Assembly: GCA_004194705.1 (NCBI GenBank)
Contig: SADC01000186.1
Location: 186,001 to 250,000, forward strand
Direction: 5' to 3'
DNA: 64,000 nucleotides
Source: Ditylenchus dipsaci
Taxonomy: Eukaryota; Nematoda; Chromadorea; Rhabditida; Anguinidae
This document shows positions 42,080 through 52,969 of this stretch, one piece after another. The translations under genes were made by a program, and so were the position numbers. Position 1 is the first letter of the stretch, and every line of letters begins with the position of its first letter. The notes under the pieces are model-generated. The model did not search any database. It was not told the DNA's origin and worked only from the letters and a program-made list of their open reading frames with translations.

Positions 42080-42670
42080 AGCATCCCTAGACCCAAAATA
42101 TGACGCTGAATCCGATTTCAGCGTCAAAAACATTTTCGACCCTTTATTTTTTTGAGAAATGAGCATATATTTTGAGATTTTAATTGATAAAAACAAAAAA
42201 AAATGCACAGCAATAGAAAAGGTTTTTAATTTAGTCATTTTGGAAATAATCTTCTTTAGCATCAATGACCTTCTTCCATCTGTCAATCGCTCGGGCGTAG
42301 AAATTATCTTCTCTTGAGTTGAAAAAGGCGACCAAATCATCGACCAGTGGCTGAAGTTCCTCACAATGCTTTCCTCTCAACCAATCCTTTAGGGCAAGGA
42401 ACAAGTGATAGTCAGATAGAGCTTGGCATATCCTTCTGATCAGAGGCGAGCTATTGACCAATTACCCGACAGATGGCAGAAGGTCATTGATGCTGAAGGG
42501 ATTATTACGAAGATGATTGAATTTAAACCCTTTGTACTGTTGTGCATTTTTTTTGTTTTTCATCAATTAAAATTTTAAAGTATGGTCATTTCTCAAAGAA
42601 ATGAAGGGTCAAAGTGCTATTGACGGTGGAATCGGATTAAGCGTCAGATTTTGGGCTAGAGTGCTTTGGA
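42080..42670. mobile_element. Palindromic mariner remnant
   Basis: CAAAGCATCCCTAGACCCAA at the left and its diverged inverse at 42650-42670 bound two head-to-head copies of a mariner 3' end, joined near 42450. The left copy encodes on minus, the right on plus (PDRWQKVIDAEG at 42457-42492). Confidence 0.65.
42231..42461 (-). pseudogene. Mariner transposase C-terminus
   Basis: The frame ends with SDYHLFLALKDWLRGKHCEE, LVDDLVAFFNSREDNFYARA and DRWKKVIDAKEDYFQND, then stop. This is the well-known end of mariner transposases: S.YHLF..L...L, then FF......FY..GI..L..RW.K.I...G.YF. The third catalytic Asp lies upstream and is lost at the palindrome centre. An inverted partner follows at 42452-42530. 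Confidence 0.75.
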
Positions 42671-43325
42671 CAAAAAGAAATGGTATTTCACCGCATTATT
42701 CGGCCTATTCGACGTATTATGTGCAACTCATACGATTGTTTCGCTTGTGATTCCATAAATAGCAAAATTTCTGAACCCATCCGAAAGTTTTGCCGCGAAT
42801 GTATGTGGTGGCAGGACTTTCCTAACAACCTAGTAGGGTGTAGTTGGGACAACGACGAAGTTTTGCATTTTCTTCGTAATTGTTCAGAAATAATAGGTTG
42901 CAAGTGGCACACCATAAAGTCAGTTTGAATTGCTATACAAGATAGAGCAGGATCGCCGGGACTTTTATTTGGTAGAATTTTTGATCGCCAACTCGGCGGC
43001 GAAAAATTTACGAAAAATGGCCAAAAATGGACATTTTCGCCGCCGAGTTGGCGATCAAAATTCTACCAAATAAAAGTCCCGGCGATCCTGATCTATCGTG
43101 TATAGCAATTGTAACTGACTTTATGGTGTGCCACTTGCAACCTATTATTTCTGAACAATTACGAAGAAAATGCAAAACTTTGGCGTTCTCCAACTATGCT
43201 CTACTAGGTTGTTAGGAAAGTCCTGCCACTACATTCATTCGAGGCAAAACTTTCGGATGGGTTCTGCAATTCTGCGTCAAGAACACTTTTGACCTTTTAT
43301 TTCTTTGAGAAATGACCATACTTTA
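42592..43325. mobile_element. Foldback element sharing mariner-type ends
   Basis: GTATGGTCATTTCTCAAAG at the left and its inverse near 43300-43322 enclose arms 42750-42995 and 43018-43268 that fold about a centre at 43006 (GGCGGCGAAAA...). Arm similarity is high. Apparent minus and plus frames here are mirror images of the arms and not evidence of genes. Confidence 0.6.
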
Positions 43326-43904
43326 AGAAAGGGTATTTTTAGGTCAAAAAGGGTACATACATATTTTCTCTTTAAACGCCCCTCTTCAATAAACGCCCCC
43401 TCTCTAATAAACGCCCCCCTTCAGTGACCTATATCTCAGCCCAAAAAAATAATTTTGCAAATCTGTTTGTTGCGTTTTCTTAATTAGCACGAGTTTACCT
43501 AATTCCACTTTTCAGATTTTGGTTGAGCACCCAAAATCTCAAAATCGAAATAATTCTTTTCCGACTTTTCAAGGGTTGAAAAATAAACGCCCCGGGGCGT
43601 TTAATAGAGAAAAACGGTATATTGTGGTGGAAATTGATTAAAAATAGCCAATTTCGAACAAAAAGAACGATGTCGAACATAGTTTTGAATGCTGAGGCCT
43701 ATCGCATAAATATACTCTGGTATTCATGCTTTTTTATGCATCCAGATCACTTTCGAGTGATTTGCGTCTAAGGTATGTGTGAGTGCGCATCTCAACTCCA
43801 AGTCCCCGAGCCCCTGCGCCCTGAAGGGTCTTGGTTGGTACGAAATTCCGAAGATTAGGAATTTTATTTGAAGTGGTGAGGCGTTTTGTTGAACGAGTGA
43901 TGCT
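43326..43904. repeat. TACCGTATT-type MITE and left half of a poly-C core
   Basis: 43361-43620 runs from TATTTTCTCTTTAAACGCCC to GGGCGTTTAATAGAGAAAA. 43680-43830 carries GCATCCAGATCACTTTCGAG and TGCGCATCTCAAC of the foldback core. Confidence 0.55.
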
Positions 43905-46305
43905 ATTTTAGACGCCCTATTTTATGTTTGTTGAACATTTTTCCTGAATGTTGATGTCTATCAAATATTTACCTTCAATTGCGTAAGGGTCGGTCATTAT
44001 TAGAGGGTGTGTCCTTATTGTAGGGTGGGCTTTTAATTGAGTGAAAACGGTATTTTTATTTCGAATAATGAGTTTAAAAGTCCGTTCCGAACTTTTCATA
44101 CACACGGTAGAATATCAAGCATGCCTTTTCAAATTTATGTGTTCCATTTTGGCGTTTTCGATGCCAAAATGCATCGAAATTACGTTTGAAAAAGCAAGCA
44201 TCAACTTTCATAAAATCATATCTTCTTTGTATTTATACTTTATCCTATTAAAAGTATTCTCAATTTTAAGATAATGTATGAAACTTTTGTGTACTTGCCC
44301 TATTTTAATCAAATCTATCTGATTTTTTAGCTTTTTTATCTCAGAATTTTTGAAGCAGAATTCTGGCTGCTTTTTTAAATTGTTATGTAGGCTACGATAA
44401 GCATAGAGTTTCGTTCCAAATATTACGCAGGCTCCGAATTTGGAAAAAAATACAGTCTACGTTTGAAATACATTTAACCGATAAGTTTATTTACACAAAG
44501 GTCTGACATCAAAAATGATTCGTGAGTTCAGTGCAAATATCGCAAGAATACGCATTTTGTCGTTTTCAGAACATTACATTTGCTGCATTTAGACCACAGT
44601 TTCAATATATTCTTTTTGCATGAATTATAGAAAGACGATGTTATGTTGAGCTTCGCGAGTCTTCAGGAAACGTCCGCTTAAAATCTTAAATCTTAACTGC
44701 GGTAATTATTATTATTTAAAACTAAACTGACAAATCAGGTTTGAGGTGGGGCGTAATCAGCAGAAGTAGCCGAAAAAAATTAAGATAAGGTATTGAAAAA
44801 AAGAAATCATTTTTAAAAAAAATTTCAGATATGCGCTGCGAATACATATTCAGTCAAAACTGTCATCAACCTTTGTGTCTCTTTCGGTGTTGCAGTGCTT
44901 TTCGATAAATTTTATTTGGTTGAAAAAAATATTTGAATTTATAACTAAAAAAAACTTTGCAAACTTTAAACAAAATTGTAAACTGGCTTTGAAATTTTTT
45001 TACCGAAATGATATTCCTAACTAGAAACTTTCAGGCGATCTTTTACCGCCTCGCCAGAAACGAGCGGGCCTCCAAAATTAAGTGCCTTTTTGGCACACCT
45101 ACCGCCTTCTAGGTTCACCTTCATGGAATAACCACATCCAGAGGAAGATGAACCGTCCAAGACGAGCAGGGCGACCGAAAGAAGTGAAAAGGCAACTGCT
45201 TCACTTGCGTGAAACATGGTTTAACTTTTGGTTATAAGGTAAACTATACATTAAAATAGAAGTCAGTTTCATAATGGGTTTGACAAGACCGTCAAGAATA
45301 TGAGAATGCTTACTTTTTTATTCAAAAAAAAATGACCAAAAGACGTTTCCGGGCAGAAAATTTACTGCCGGGAAAAGGCCGATGTGCTCTGTTTTTAATA
45401 TAGAAATCTTGATCATTTCTAAAAGTTGACCACTCATTTTGTAGCTAAGATTCTAATCTACAAATTGAGGTGAGATTGGTCAACTCTCAAAAACAGTAGT
45501 GAAATATTTATAAAAAACACGATGTCACAAAAGTCTTTTTTCAAAAAGCTGTTCGAACTTTTGACACCACCCAATAGTTTAAGTTTTTATCGTTTTTTGA
45601 AAAAAACTAAACTTACAGACAAGCTAACCGTGAAAATTGAGCTAGAATAAGTAGATTATTCTGTTGGCAATAAAGATAATTTCTTAAATTATATGAAAAA
45701 TATTAACTTGAATCTTTTCAGCGCCCTACTCAGCTTGACGGATAACTATTAGCATTAAAAAGGTAACAAACTAACATCAAAATATCTCAAAGCCAGTTTA
45801 TCAATTTTGTTAAAAAAGTTCAAAAAGGATATTTTTTGTTAAATTTATTATTGAATTGTGACAATAGTTGTATGCAAAGGAAATAAATTTTTATCATAAC
45901 AATTAACTTTGTACGGAAAAATGCTTTTTGCAGCAAAAAGGTCAAGTTGCACCACCACAGTCCTAAAACTCGGACTCTTAGTCAACTTTTTAACAAATCT
46001 CGTTCTACCAGTATTTAAAAGTAGTTTTCTGGAATTATGGACTACCAGTTGTTAGCTCCGCTTTTGGACCCTATTTTTTATATATTTTTCTTGTAAAGCA
46101 CATTTTTTAGGTGGGCTTACAAATTCGACCCTTGTCATTTTCATGGAAATTTATGAAGTTGTGGCTGATGAATGTGAAGGTGCTTGAAAAAAACTCTCAT
46201 CTATTTTCACCTAGATCGTTGTCTCTCTGCTTCATCTTCATTTTGAAATTATATGTTCTTTGACGCAAGAAAAAATTTTATCTTTCTGACAAATTAGATT
46301 TTTGC
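43905..46305 (+). repeat. Long repeat, copy A
   Basis: Shares successive blocks with copy B (47790-50455, inverted) and copy C (52970-56775). The order is GTTGAACATTTTTCCTGAATG-type start, a block with ACGGTAG...AAGCAAGCATCAACTTTC, the small-secreted-protein ORF, a GTTTCCGGGCAGAAAATTT block and a CTACTCAGCTTGACGG block ending GACAAATTAGATTTTT. Copy A lacks the middle block (GTGAACTGTAAATTC to CAGTCCACCAATGTG). No transposase was recognised. Confidence 0.7.
45017..45217 (-). CDS. Small secreted-protein ORF carried by the long repeat
   Basis: This is an open frame of 66 codons beginning MFHASEAVAFSLLSVALLVL, a plausible signal peptide, followed by DGSSSSGCGYSMKVNLEGGR and CAKKALNFGGPLVSGEAVKD. 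Copies exist at 49324 (plus) and 55021 (minus) but are shifted by single bases after the signal sequence, where their alternative frame again gives the same residues. Conservation in three copies may reflect recent duplication rather than selection. No family was recognised. Confidence 0.35.
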   Translation of the reverse strand: MFHASEAVAFSLLSVALLVLDGSSSSGCGYSMKVNLEGGRCAKKALNFGGPLVSGEAVKDRLKVSS

Positions 46306-46790
46306 CGTGGTGCTCAGAACAGATAAATTTATCTGAACCGATATATTTAAGTAACACATAAATTCGAATTATTTTCATTTGCAAGATAAAATTTTATCAG
46401 TCAGATAGATTTCGAGTTTTGAATAAAAATCAACATAAAAATAAAATTGGTTCCACACGTGCAAATATAAAGAATTTTGGAAAATAATAGTGATTAAAAT
46501 AGTTGATGGATTTCAAAATTTTCCAGCCTGGATATTTGGCGGAACCCATCAAATTTCTTAGCCATTATTCTTATTCAAAATCTCTATAGAATTGCAAGTG
46601 TGGAACCCGTTTTTTTATTTTATATTAATTTTTATTTCAAACTCGAATTTTATCTGACCGATAAAATTTAGTCTGTCAGATAAAACTTTATCTGGCAGAT
46701 AAATTTTATCTGTCAGATAAAAACAATTTGGATTTTATCTAATCGATAAATACATCGCTTCAGATAAATTTATCTGTTCTGCGGACCACG
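46306..46790. mobile_element. 485-bp hAT-like MITE with GATAAATTTATC repeats
   Basis: Inverted ends CGTGGTGCTCAGAACAG / CGTGGTCCGCAGAACAG are followed by AGATAAATTTATCTG, and the right arm has about five CAGATAAA-type subterminal repeats. Flanks ATTTTTGC (46298-46305) and ATTTTCGC (46791-46798) form an 8-bp target duplication with one mismatch, the hAT length. Confidence 0.65.
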
Positions 46791-47789
46791 ATTTTCGCGT
46801 AGGTTTTTAGAGGAGTGGACATTTCAGGAGCTTCAAAAATGGGTTTAACAACCTGATCGAAAAATCATTGACGGGTTACAAAATGTTTTATTTAAAGACA
46901 TGGTTGTCTTTTTATAATGTGTTTCAGTGAAATATTCACATTATGCAAGGAAACCCTTCGTAAAATTTCATAAATGATATAATCGTATATATAATCGTAA
47001 TTTGCAGCAAATTCTCGTAATTTTGCAGCAAATGTTTCATAAAATGACTTGGATTGCTCAGAACCCGCTCTGGAGTGGCCAGAAGCCCCGAATGTTGTTT
47101 TTAGAGGGTTTACTAAAGGAGGGTAAACTTTTTGCGAAATTCCATTTAGCGGATCAGAATTCCAGTCAGATGGCCTAATCGCTCAGAATTTCAGGTTTAT
47201 GGCGGTTTGGAGTGGTTTAGGGTGGAATTCTGAGCGATTAAGCCCATTGGACTGGAATTCTGATCCGCTCAATCGAATTTTTGCAAAAAGTTTAACCAAA
47301 AAACTAACAAAAAAGTCATTTTATGAAACATTTAAAATGTTACGACAAAATTACTAGAATTCGCTGCGAATTTACGAGATTTTGCTGCAAACAAAATTAG
47401 CTGCAAAATTACGAGAATTAGCTGTTAAATTCCGTTTTACCCGTTTCAAATTTTAAAACCTTGCTGCGAACTTTTGCTTTTGAATCACTAATTTTGGACA
47501 CTTCTTGTAATAAATTTTGACATTGAAATTCATGAGTTGATCGGGAGATCATTTGGATTAATCAAAAAAAATTAAAACCCATGCGAAAACATTTACAGGG
47601 TGTCCCAGAAAAAAAAACCCTAAGCTTCAAGAGGCCGTTAGACCATTTTATATTACCCTTTTTTAAACTTCATGTCATTTGGTATTCCTGCCAATTTTCT
47701 ACCAAATGGTATGAAAAAATTTCATTGCTAATACAAAAATTACTATCTTGACTGGCGCCCCAAGGCGCCTTTTTACAAACGCAAAAATA
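46791..47789. repeat. ~1-kb dispersed repeat with inner foldback (copy 1)
   Basis: Nearly collinear with 59935-61165, from GACATTTCAGGAG to ACTGGCGCCCCAAGGCGCC. Within it 47000-47445 folds on itself (TTTGCAGCAAAT and GCTCAGAA blocks), and 47595-47750 starts TACAGGGTGTCCCAGAAA like a mariner end. Partial copies lie at 56935-57115 and 58800-58970. Confidence 0.65.
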
Positions 47790-50455
47790 TACAAAAAATG
47801 GAATCAAAAAGCTCAGCTAACAACTGGTAGTTCACAATTGCATAAAACTACTTTTAAATATTGGTAAAAGTAGATTTTTTGAAAAGTTGACTAAGAGTCA
47901 GAATATCAGGACTATGATGCAACTTTGACGCTTTTTGCTGCAAAAGCATCTTTCCGTACAAAGTTAATTGTTATGATAAAAATTTTTTTCCTTGCATACA
48001 ACTATTGTCACAATTCAATAATAAATTTAACAAAAAATATCCTTTTTGAACTTTTTTAACAAAATTGATAAACTGGCTTTGAGATATTTTGGTGTTAATT
48101 TGTTACCTTTTCAAGCTAATAGTTATCCGTCAAGCTGAGTAGGGCGCCTGAAAAGATTCAAGTTAATATTATATCATATAATTTAAAGAAGTTATCTTTA
48201 CTAACAACAAAAAATCGACTTGATCTAGCTTAATTTTTCACGGTAAACTTGTCTGTAAGTTTACTTTTTTTTTCAAAAACGACAAAAACTTGAACAATCG
48301 GGTGCTGTCAAAAGTTCAAACAATTAAAGAAAAGACATTTGTGACGTCGGGTTTCTCTAAATGTTTCACTACTGTTTTTCAAAGTTGACCTATTTTACCT
48401 CATTGTATAGCTAAGAATCTTAGCTGCAAAATGAGTGGTCAAGTTTTAAAAATGGTCAAAATTTCTATAGACAAATGCCACAAAAAGTATTAAAAAAAAT
48501 TATTTGAACTTGTGACACTAACTAAGGCCTGCACAGAATAGTGAACTGTAAATTCAACAATCCTCGCTCAGAAATGGGCGAAAAATTTTTAATTTTCCAA
48601 AGATTAAAATTTCACTCTGGCCAAGTGAGCAGACTTTTTTCAACATTTTTCAATTCACAAAAACTTATTAATATCTCATCTGGTAGGCCTGAACCTCAGC
48701 TACAAAATAGCACTAAAAGAATAATTTTTGAGAAATTAAGCGAAACGTTATGGCCACTTCCGAGTGTGGATTGTTGAATTTACAGTCCACCAATGTGAAC
48801 AAGACCCAATATCTGCACAAAAGAGTTATACACTAAAAACTTCAGAAAATAAGCGTGTTTAGAAGTGGCGATTTTTACTATTCTTGAAGACGTTTTGGTT
48901 ATTTTAAAAGCGATGGCCATGGAAGTGTGCAATGTAATAAAAAAAATTACTGTAAAAATCGAGGTATCGACATAAGGTAGCTTTTGTCCCATTTGGAACA
49001 ACCTTGTGTTCCAGCAACTCAGTCTTTAGGCTAAGGGGTAGGCCAGCGTATTTTAGGACGGACTAATGAATGCCTTACGACTGATATTTGTGTGCTTTTT
49101 ATAAGGTTTTATTAAAAAAGATTTGAAACAAAATGAGACAAAAAGTACCTAACGTCAACGCACCTGAAAATCACACAAATTTTCTGCCCGGAAACGTCTT
49201 TTTTCAGTCATTTTTTGAATAAAAGAGTAAGAATTCTCATACTCTTGACAGTCTTGTCAAACCCAGTATGAAACTGACTTCTATTTTAATGTAGAGTTCA
49301 CCTTTATAATGAAAGGTTGAATCATGTTTCACGCAAGTGAAGCAGTTGCCTTTTCACTTCTCTTGGTCGCCCTGCTCGTCTTGGACGGTTTCATCTTCCT
49401 CTGGATGTGGCTATTCCATGAAGGTGAACCTAGAAGGCGGTAGGTGTGCCAAAAAGGCACTTAATTTTTGGAGGCCCGCTCGTTTACGGCGAGGGCGGTA
49501 AAAGATTGCCTGAAAGTTTTCTAGTTAGAATATCACTTCGGTGAAAAAATTTCAAAGCCAGTTTACAATTTTGTTTGAAGTTGGCAAAGTTTTTTTTGTT
49601 AATTATAAATTCGAATAGTTTTTTCAAACCAAATAAAAATTTATTGAAAAAGCACTGCAACACCGAAAGGACATGAAAGTTAAGGACAGTTTTGACTGAA
49701 CAGGTATTTGCAGCGGTATATCTGAAATATTTTTAAACAATGATTTCTTTTTTATCGATATTTCATCTTGATTTTTTTTAAAGATTTTTTTTTGTTTAGT
49801 TAAAGCTTGTTTTAAATCTTTTCATCGGATGTTTTTAAGGGTGGGTTATTCTGAATCTGAGTATCAAAGAAATTTAAAAAAAACGAAAAAACAAAACTTT
49901 ATGCTTATCGTAGCCTACATAACAATTAAAAAGCAGCCATAATTCCGCTTCAAATTTTGAGATAAAAAGGCTAAAATCAGAGTAGATTTGATTAAAAAGG
50001 GCAAGTACACGAAAGTTTTTAACCATTATCTTAAAATTAAGAATATTTCTAGTAGGAGAATTAATATAAGACAAAGAAGATATGATTTTATGAAAGTTGA
50101 TGCTTGCTTTTTCAAACACAATTTTGATGCATTTTGGCACCTCAAAACGCCAAAATGAAACACAATAAATTTTAAAAGGCATGGGTGATGTACTACCGTG
50201 TGTATGCAAAGTTCGGAACGGACTTTTCAACTCATAATTCGAAATAAAAATACCATTTTCATTCAATTAAAAGCCCACCTTACAATGTGACCCACCGTCT
50301 AATCTGATTAGGAGTTGACCCTTGGAGTGGGTCGAAAATTAAAAGGCTCCCCTCTAATAATGACCGACCCTGAGCAATTGAAGGTAAATCTTTTAATAAA
50401 TATTAACATTCAGGAAAAATGTTCAACAAAATATAAAATAAGGCATCCAAAGGAG
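47790..50455 (-). repeat. Long repeat, copy B (inverted)
   Basis: It contains all blocks of the family, including the middle one (48540-49080), in inverse order to copy A. The small ORF starts at 49324 on plus and is shifted by one base after its signal peptide. The GTGGGCTTTTAATTGA end is at about 50265. Confidence 0.7.
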
Positions 50456-50937
50456 CATCAGGTTCAAAACAAGGCCTCACCAATTCAAGCAGATATTCCT
50501 GATCTTTGGAATATCTGTACTAACCAAGCACCCTTCGGGGGCGCAGGGATCTTGGTTGCTTGGGGTTGAAAGGCGCACCCACATACCTCAGACACAAATC
50601 ACTCGAAAGTGACTCTGGATGCATAAAAATGTATGCATACCGGAGTTTCTTCATGCGGTAGGCCCAGTAAACAAAACTATGTTCGTGATCTTTCTTTTTA
50701 CACTAAATTGGCCTATTTTGGTCTCTTCACACCACAATACACGCCTAAATACCTTTAAAATTGGTCAAAAAGAGTACTTTTAAGTAACCAAAACTTAATT
50801 TTTTATTCACCAGAACATAAAAATAATGTTTTTTTTGAACTTTTGAAATGATTTTATGTCGATATAGGGTGTTTGGGAACACTTAAAAAAATTGTGGTGG
50901 AGGTGTAAACAGCAATAGTACCAAAATTTGGGTGCAC
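50456..50937. repeat. Right half of a poly-C foldback-family copy
   Basis: 50520-50690 is the core (CCTTCGGGGGCGCAGGG, CCTCAGACACAAATCACTCG, GGATGCATAAA). 50860-50930 is the GATATAGGGTGTTTGGG arm, with a degenerate end. The left half is missing. Confidence 0.55.
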
Positions 50938-51078
50938 GACAATTCACCCCAGCCTATTCACCCCCGGAGCCGATCCACCCCAACCGATTCACCCCAACCG
51001 ATTCACCCCCAGCCGATTCGCCCTCAGCCGATTCACCCCGTCCGATTCGACCCCAGGCCGATTCACCCCCAGCTATAA
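50938..51078. repeat. ATTCACCCC tandem array beside a broken MULE gene
   Basis: About nine units of CCGATTCACCCCAGC with variants. It lies 3' of the minus-strand MULE fragment, in the same place that the GGTAAATTCATCCA array has in the 10330-13989 element, and shares the ATTCAYCC core. Confidence 0.7.
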
Positions 51079-51163
51079 TCCAACCCATCATTATTTATTA
51101 AAAAGACACACAAATATTCAAGAAGTTCTTTATCCAGAGTAAATTTTGGAAAATCTTTGAAGA

Positions 51164-51870
51164 TCATGGTATATTAAACAAGAACATGAAGTGAGCTACT
51201 CTCCCATCATGAAATTCATTGCAATTCCTTTTAAATTTTCCACTGTGCTTCTGGTACTCTAATTGCGTTGATGGCAGCTTTTTCATAATCCACCGAGAAA
51301 TTGTTGGAGCAAAAGCTGGCCAGACATTTTTGATCATCCTAAACAGCTTTTCGTAAGTTGCTTGCTCTTTATTTGCCAAAAGTGCATAGATGACTGGGAA
51401 CACAAAGCCGTCACGTTCGGAGAGTGAAACATAGACCTAAGCATACTTGAATAAAAGCTGCCAAATTACAACTCAAATACTAACTTGCTCAAAAGGTGCA
51501 GGATTCTATAAATTATGGATCTTAAATGCAAAACAGCTAAAAATAGCGAAAAAACCTGTTCTCATCTGCGGAATCTCCAAGTAAAAGAAGCTCCCGTCCA
51601 CCTTCCAAAACAGAGTAGAATTTATAGTATTTCGAAATAGCAAAGTTGATTTCCTGAGCAACTAGACCAGCTTCTCGAATCCGATTTCTTTGCACTGCCT
51701 TTCTTGAAACACTCTTTGTAAGTTTGGCTTGAATGTATTGAGACGGAGGAAGAAGCGCGTTGAAATCTGAGCCGGGTTCTGAAATCGGAAACATGAACAG
51801 CAGTCGACAACATGAACAGCAGTCGTCCGATTTGCCGATAATTTTTGCAGAAAACAATGATTGTGACATT
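51164..51870 (-). pseudogene. Second MULE transposase, fragment in several exons
   Basis: On the minus strand 51795-51555 encodes an N-terminal part with LTKSVSRKAVQRNRIREAGL and FYSVLEGGRELLLLGDS. A short exon ends NPAPFEQ at 51485. After the intron 51484-51437 (GTTAGT...CTTAG) the exon from 51436 continues in phase [40 protein letters not shown] and AFAPTIS. The (P)APFEQVY...[11 protein letters not shown]...Y..LF sequence is the MULE domain signature; the first catalytic Asp region before it is not intact. It differs clearly from the 11.2-kb copy, so it is a separate family. Its 5' side is cut by the MITE at 51880-52117. Confidence 0.65.
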
Positions 51871-51879
51871 TAAAAAGCA

Positions 51880-52117
51880 AAAACTTCCATTAACATACAC
51901 CAAAATCCAAACAGGTGTTGTTAATGGGAGTTTCGCTTTTAAAATGTCAAAATCACTGTTTTTTGCAAAAATGATCGACAAAATCGGAATCCTTGCGATA
52001 TTTGTGACCAGACTGTCAAAACAGAAATTAAAAAAATTTGAAAAAATGGGCTAAAAAAGTGTCGGACCCTAGGCGGGAACCAACTTTTGGGTGTATGTTA
52101 TTGAGAGCGTCGACTGT
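51880..52117. mobile_element. Copy of the 3507-3835 MITE
   Basis: Its inverse matches 3507-3660 (CAGTCGACGCTCTC end, CCCGCCTAGGGT, TTTTGACAGTCTGGTC). Ends GTCGACTG|TA at 52117. Confidence 0.6.
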
Positions 52118-52139
52118 AGAAAAAATGCCACAAAAACGT

Positions 52140-52560
52140 ATTCGAAAAGATTATTTGAACTTGTTACACTATCTAAGTCCTCGCACAGAATAGTGAACTG
52201 TAAATTCAATAATCCTCGCTCAGAAATGGGCAAAAATTTTTTAATTTTCCAAAATTTATTTCACTCTGGCCGAGTGAGCAGACTTTTTTCAACATTTTTC
52301 AATTCACAAAACTTTATTAATATCTCATCTGGTAGGCCTGAACCTCAGCTACAAAATAGCACTAAAAGAATAATTTTGAGAAATTAAGCGAAACGTTATG
52401 GCCAATTCCGAGTGTGGATTGTTGAATTTACAGTCCACCAATGTGACAAGACCAATATCTGCACAGAAAAAAGTTACACACTAAAAACTACAGAAAATAA
52501 GCGTGTTTAGAAGTGGCGATTTTCTTTCTTTCATCTTCATTTCTTTCATTCATTATTCTT
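52140..52560. repeat. Extra copy of the middle block of the long repeat
   Basis: GTGAACTGTAAATTC to AGTGGCGATTTTC matches 48540-48870 in the same orientation. It ends in a TTTCTTTCATC simple repeat. Confidence 0.65.
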
Positions 52561-52969
52561 TCTTTCATCTTTAATACCAAATGGACAGGTGCAACAAAGC
52601 TAGCCACGAAAAACATGTGATTCCTATAGCACGAGACTTTTGTACCTGGAAATAATTGTAAAGTGAAACATAGATCCCATTCAGTATGAAAGTTCTACTT
52701 CTCCCAACTGGTAAATGTCCACTGAGAATTTGGAGAAATTTTCGTCAACTCAATTCACAGCGGCACCAAATCAACGTCAATGCAGGGTAAAAGTTAATGA
52801 ATCAGGGCAAAAATTTAAATTTGACGTGACATTTGCCTATTTTGACGGGAGGTTTACATAATTTGACGGTGATTCACATATTTTGTTTGAAATTTGAATT
52901 TTACGGGGTAAAAAAAATTTGACTGAAGATTACATCTTTTGACAAGTATTTTTAATTCGAGCCTTTAGA
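52561..52969. other. Unassigned, with a half copy of the 2755-3115 repeat
   Basis: 52800-52960 carries TTTGACGGGAGGTTTACA-type units. Nothing else was recognised. Confidence 0.4.

Noticed and set aside
41849..42364. 171-codon minus-strand open frame
   Set aside because: Only the overlapping frame at 42231-42461 shows mariner residues; the longer one is an AT-rich shadow.
42680..43215. Mirrored frames suggesting a cysteine-containing protein on both strands
   Set aside because: The frames are inverted images within the two arms of a foldback element, with no family signature.
49874..50266. 130-codon minus-strand open frame, with partners at 44041 and 53046
   Set aside because: It is repeated in all three copies of the long repeat but interrupted differently in each, shows no domain, and its conservation is explained by recent duplication.
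51537..51981. Several overlapping minus-strand frames as separate genes
   Set aside because: They are parts of one frameshifted MULE fragment plus the adjoining MITE.
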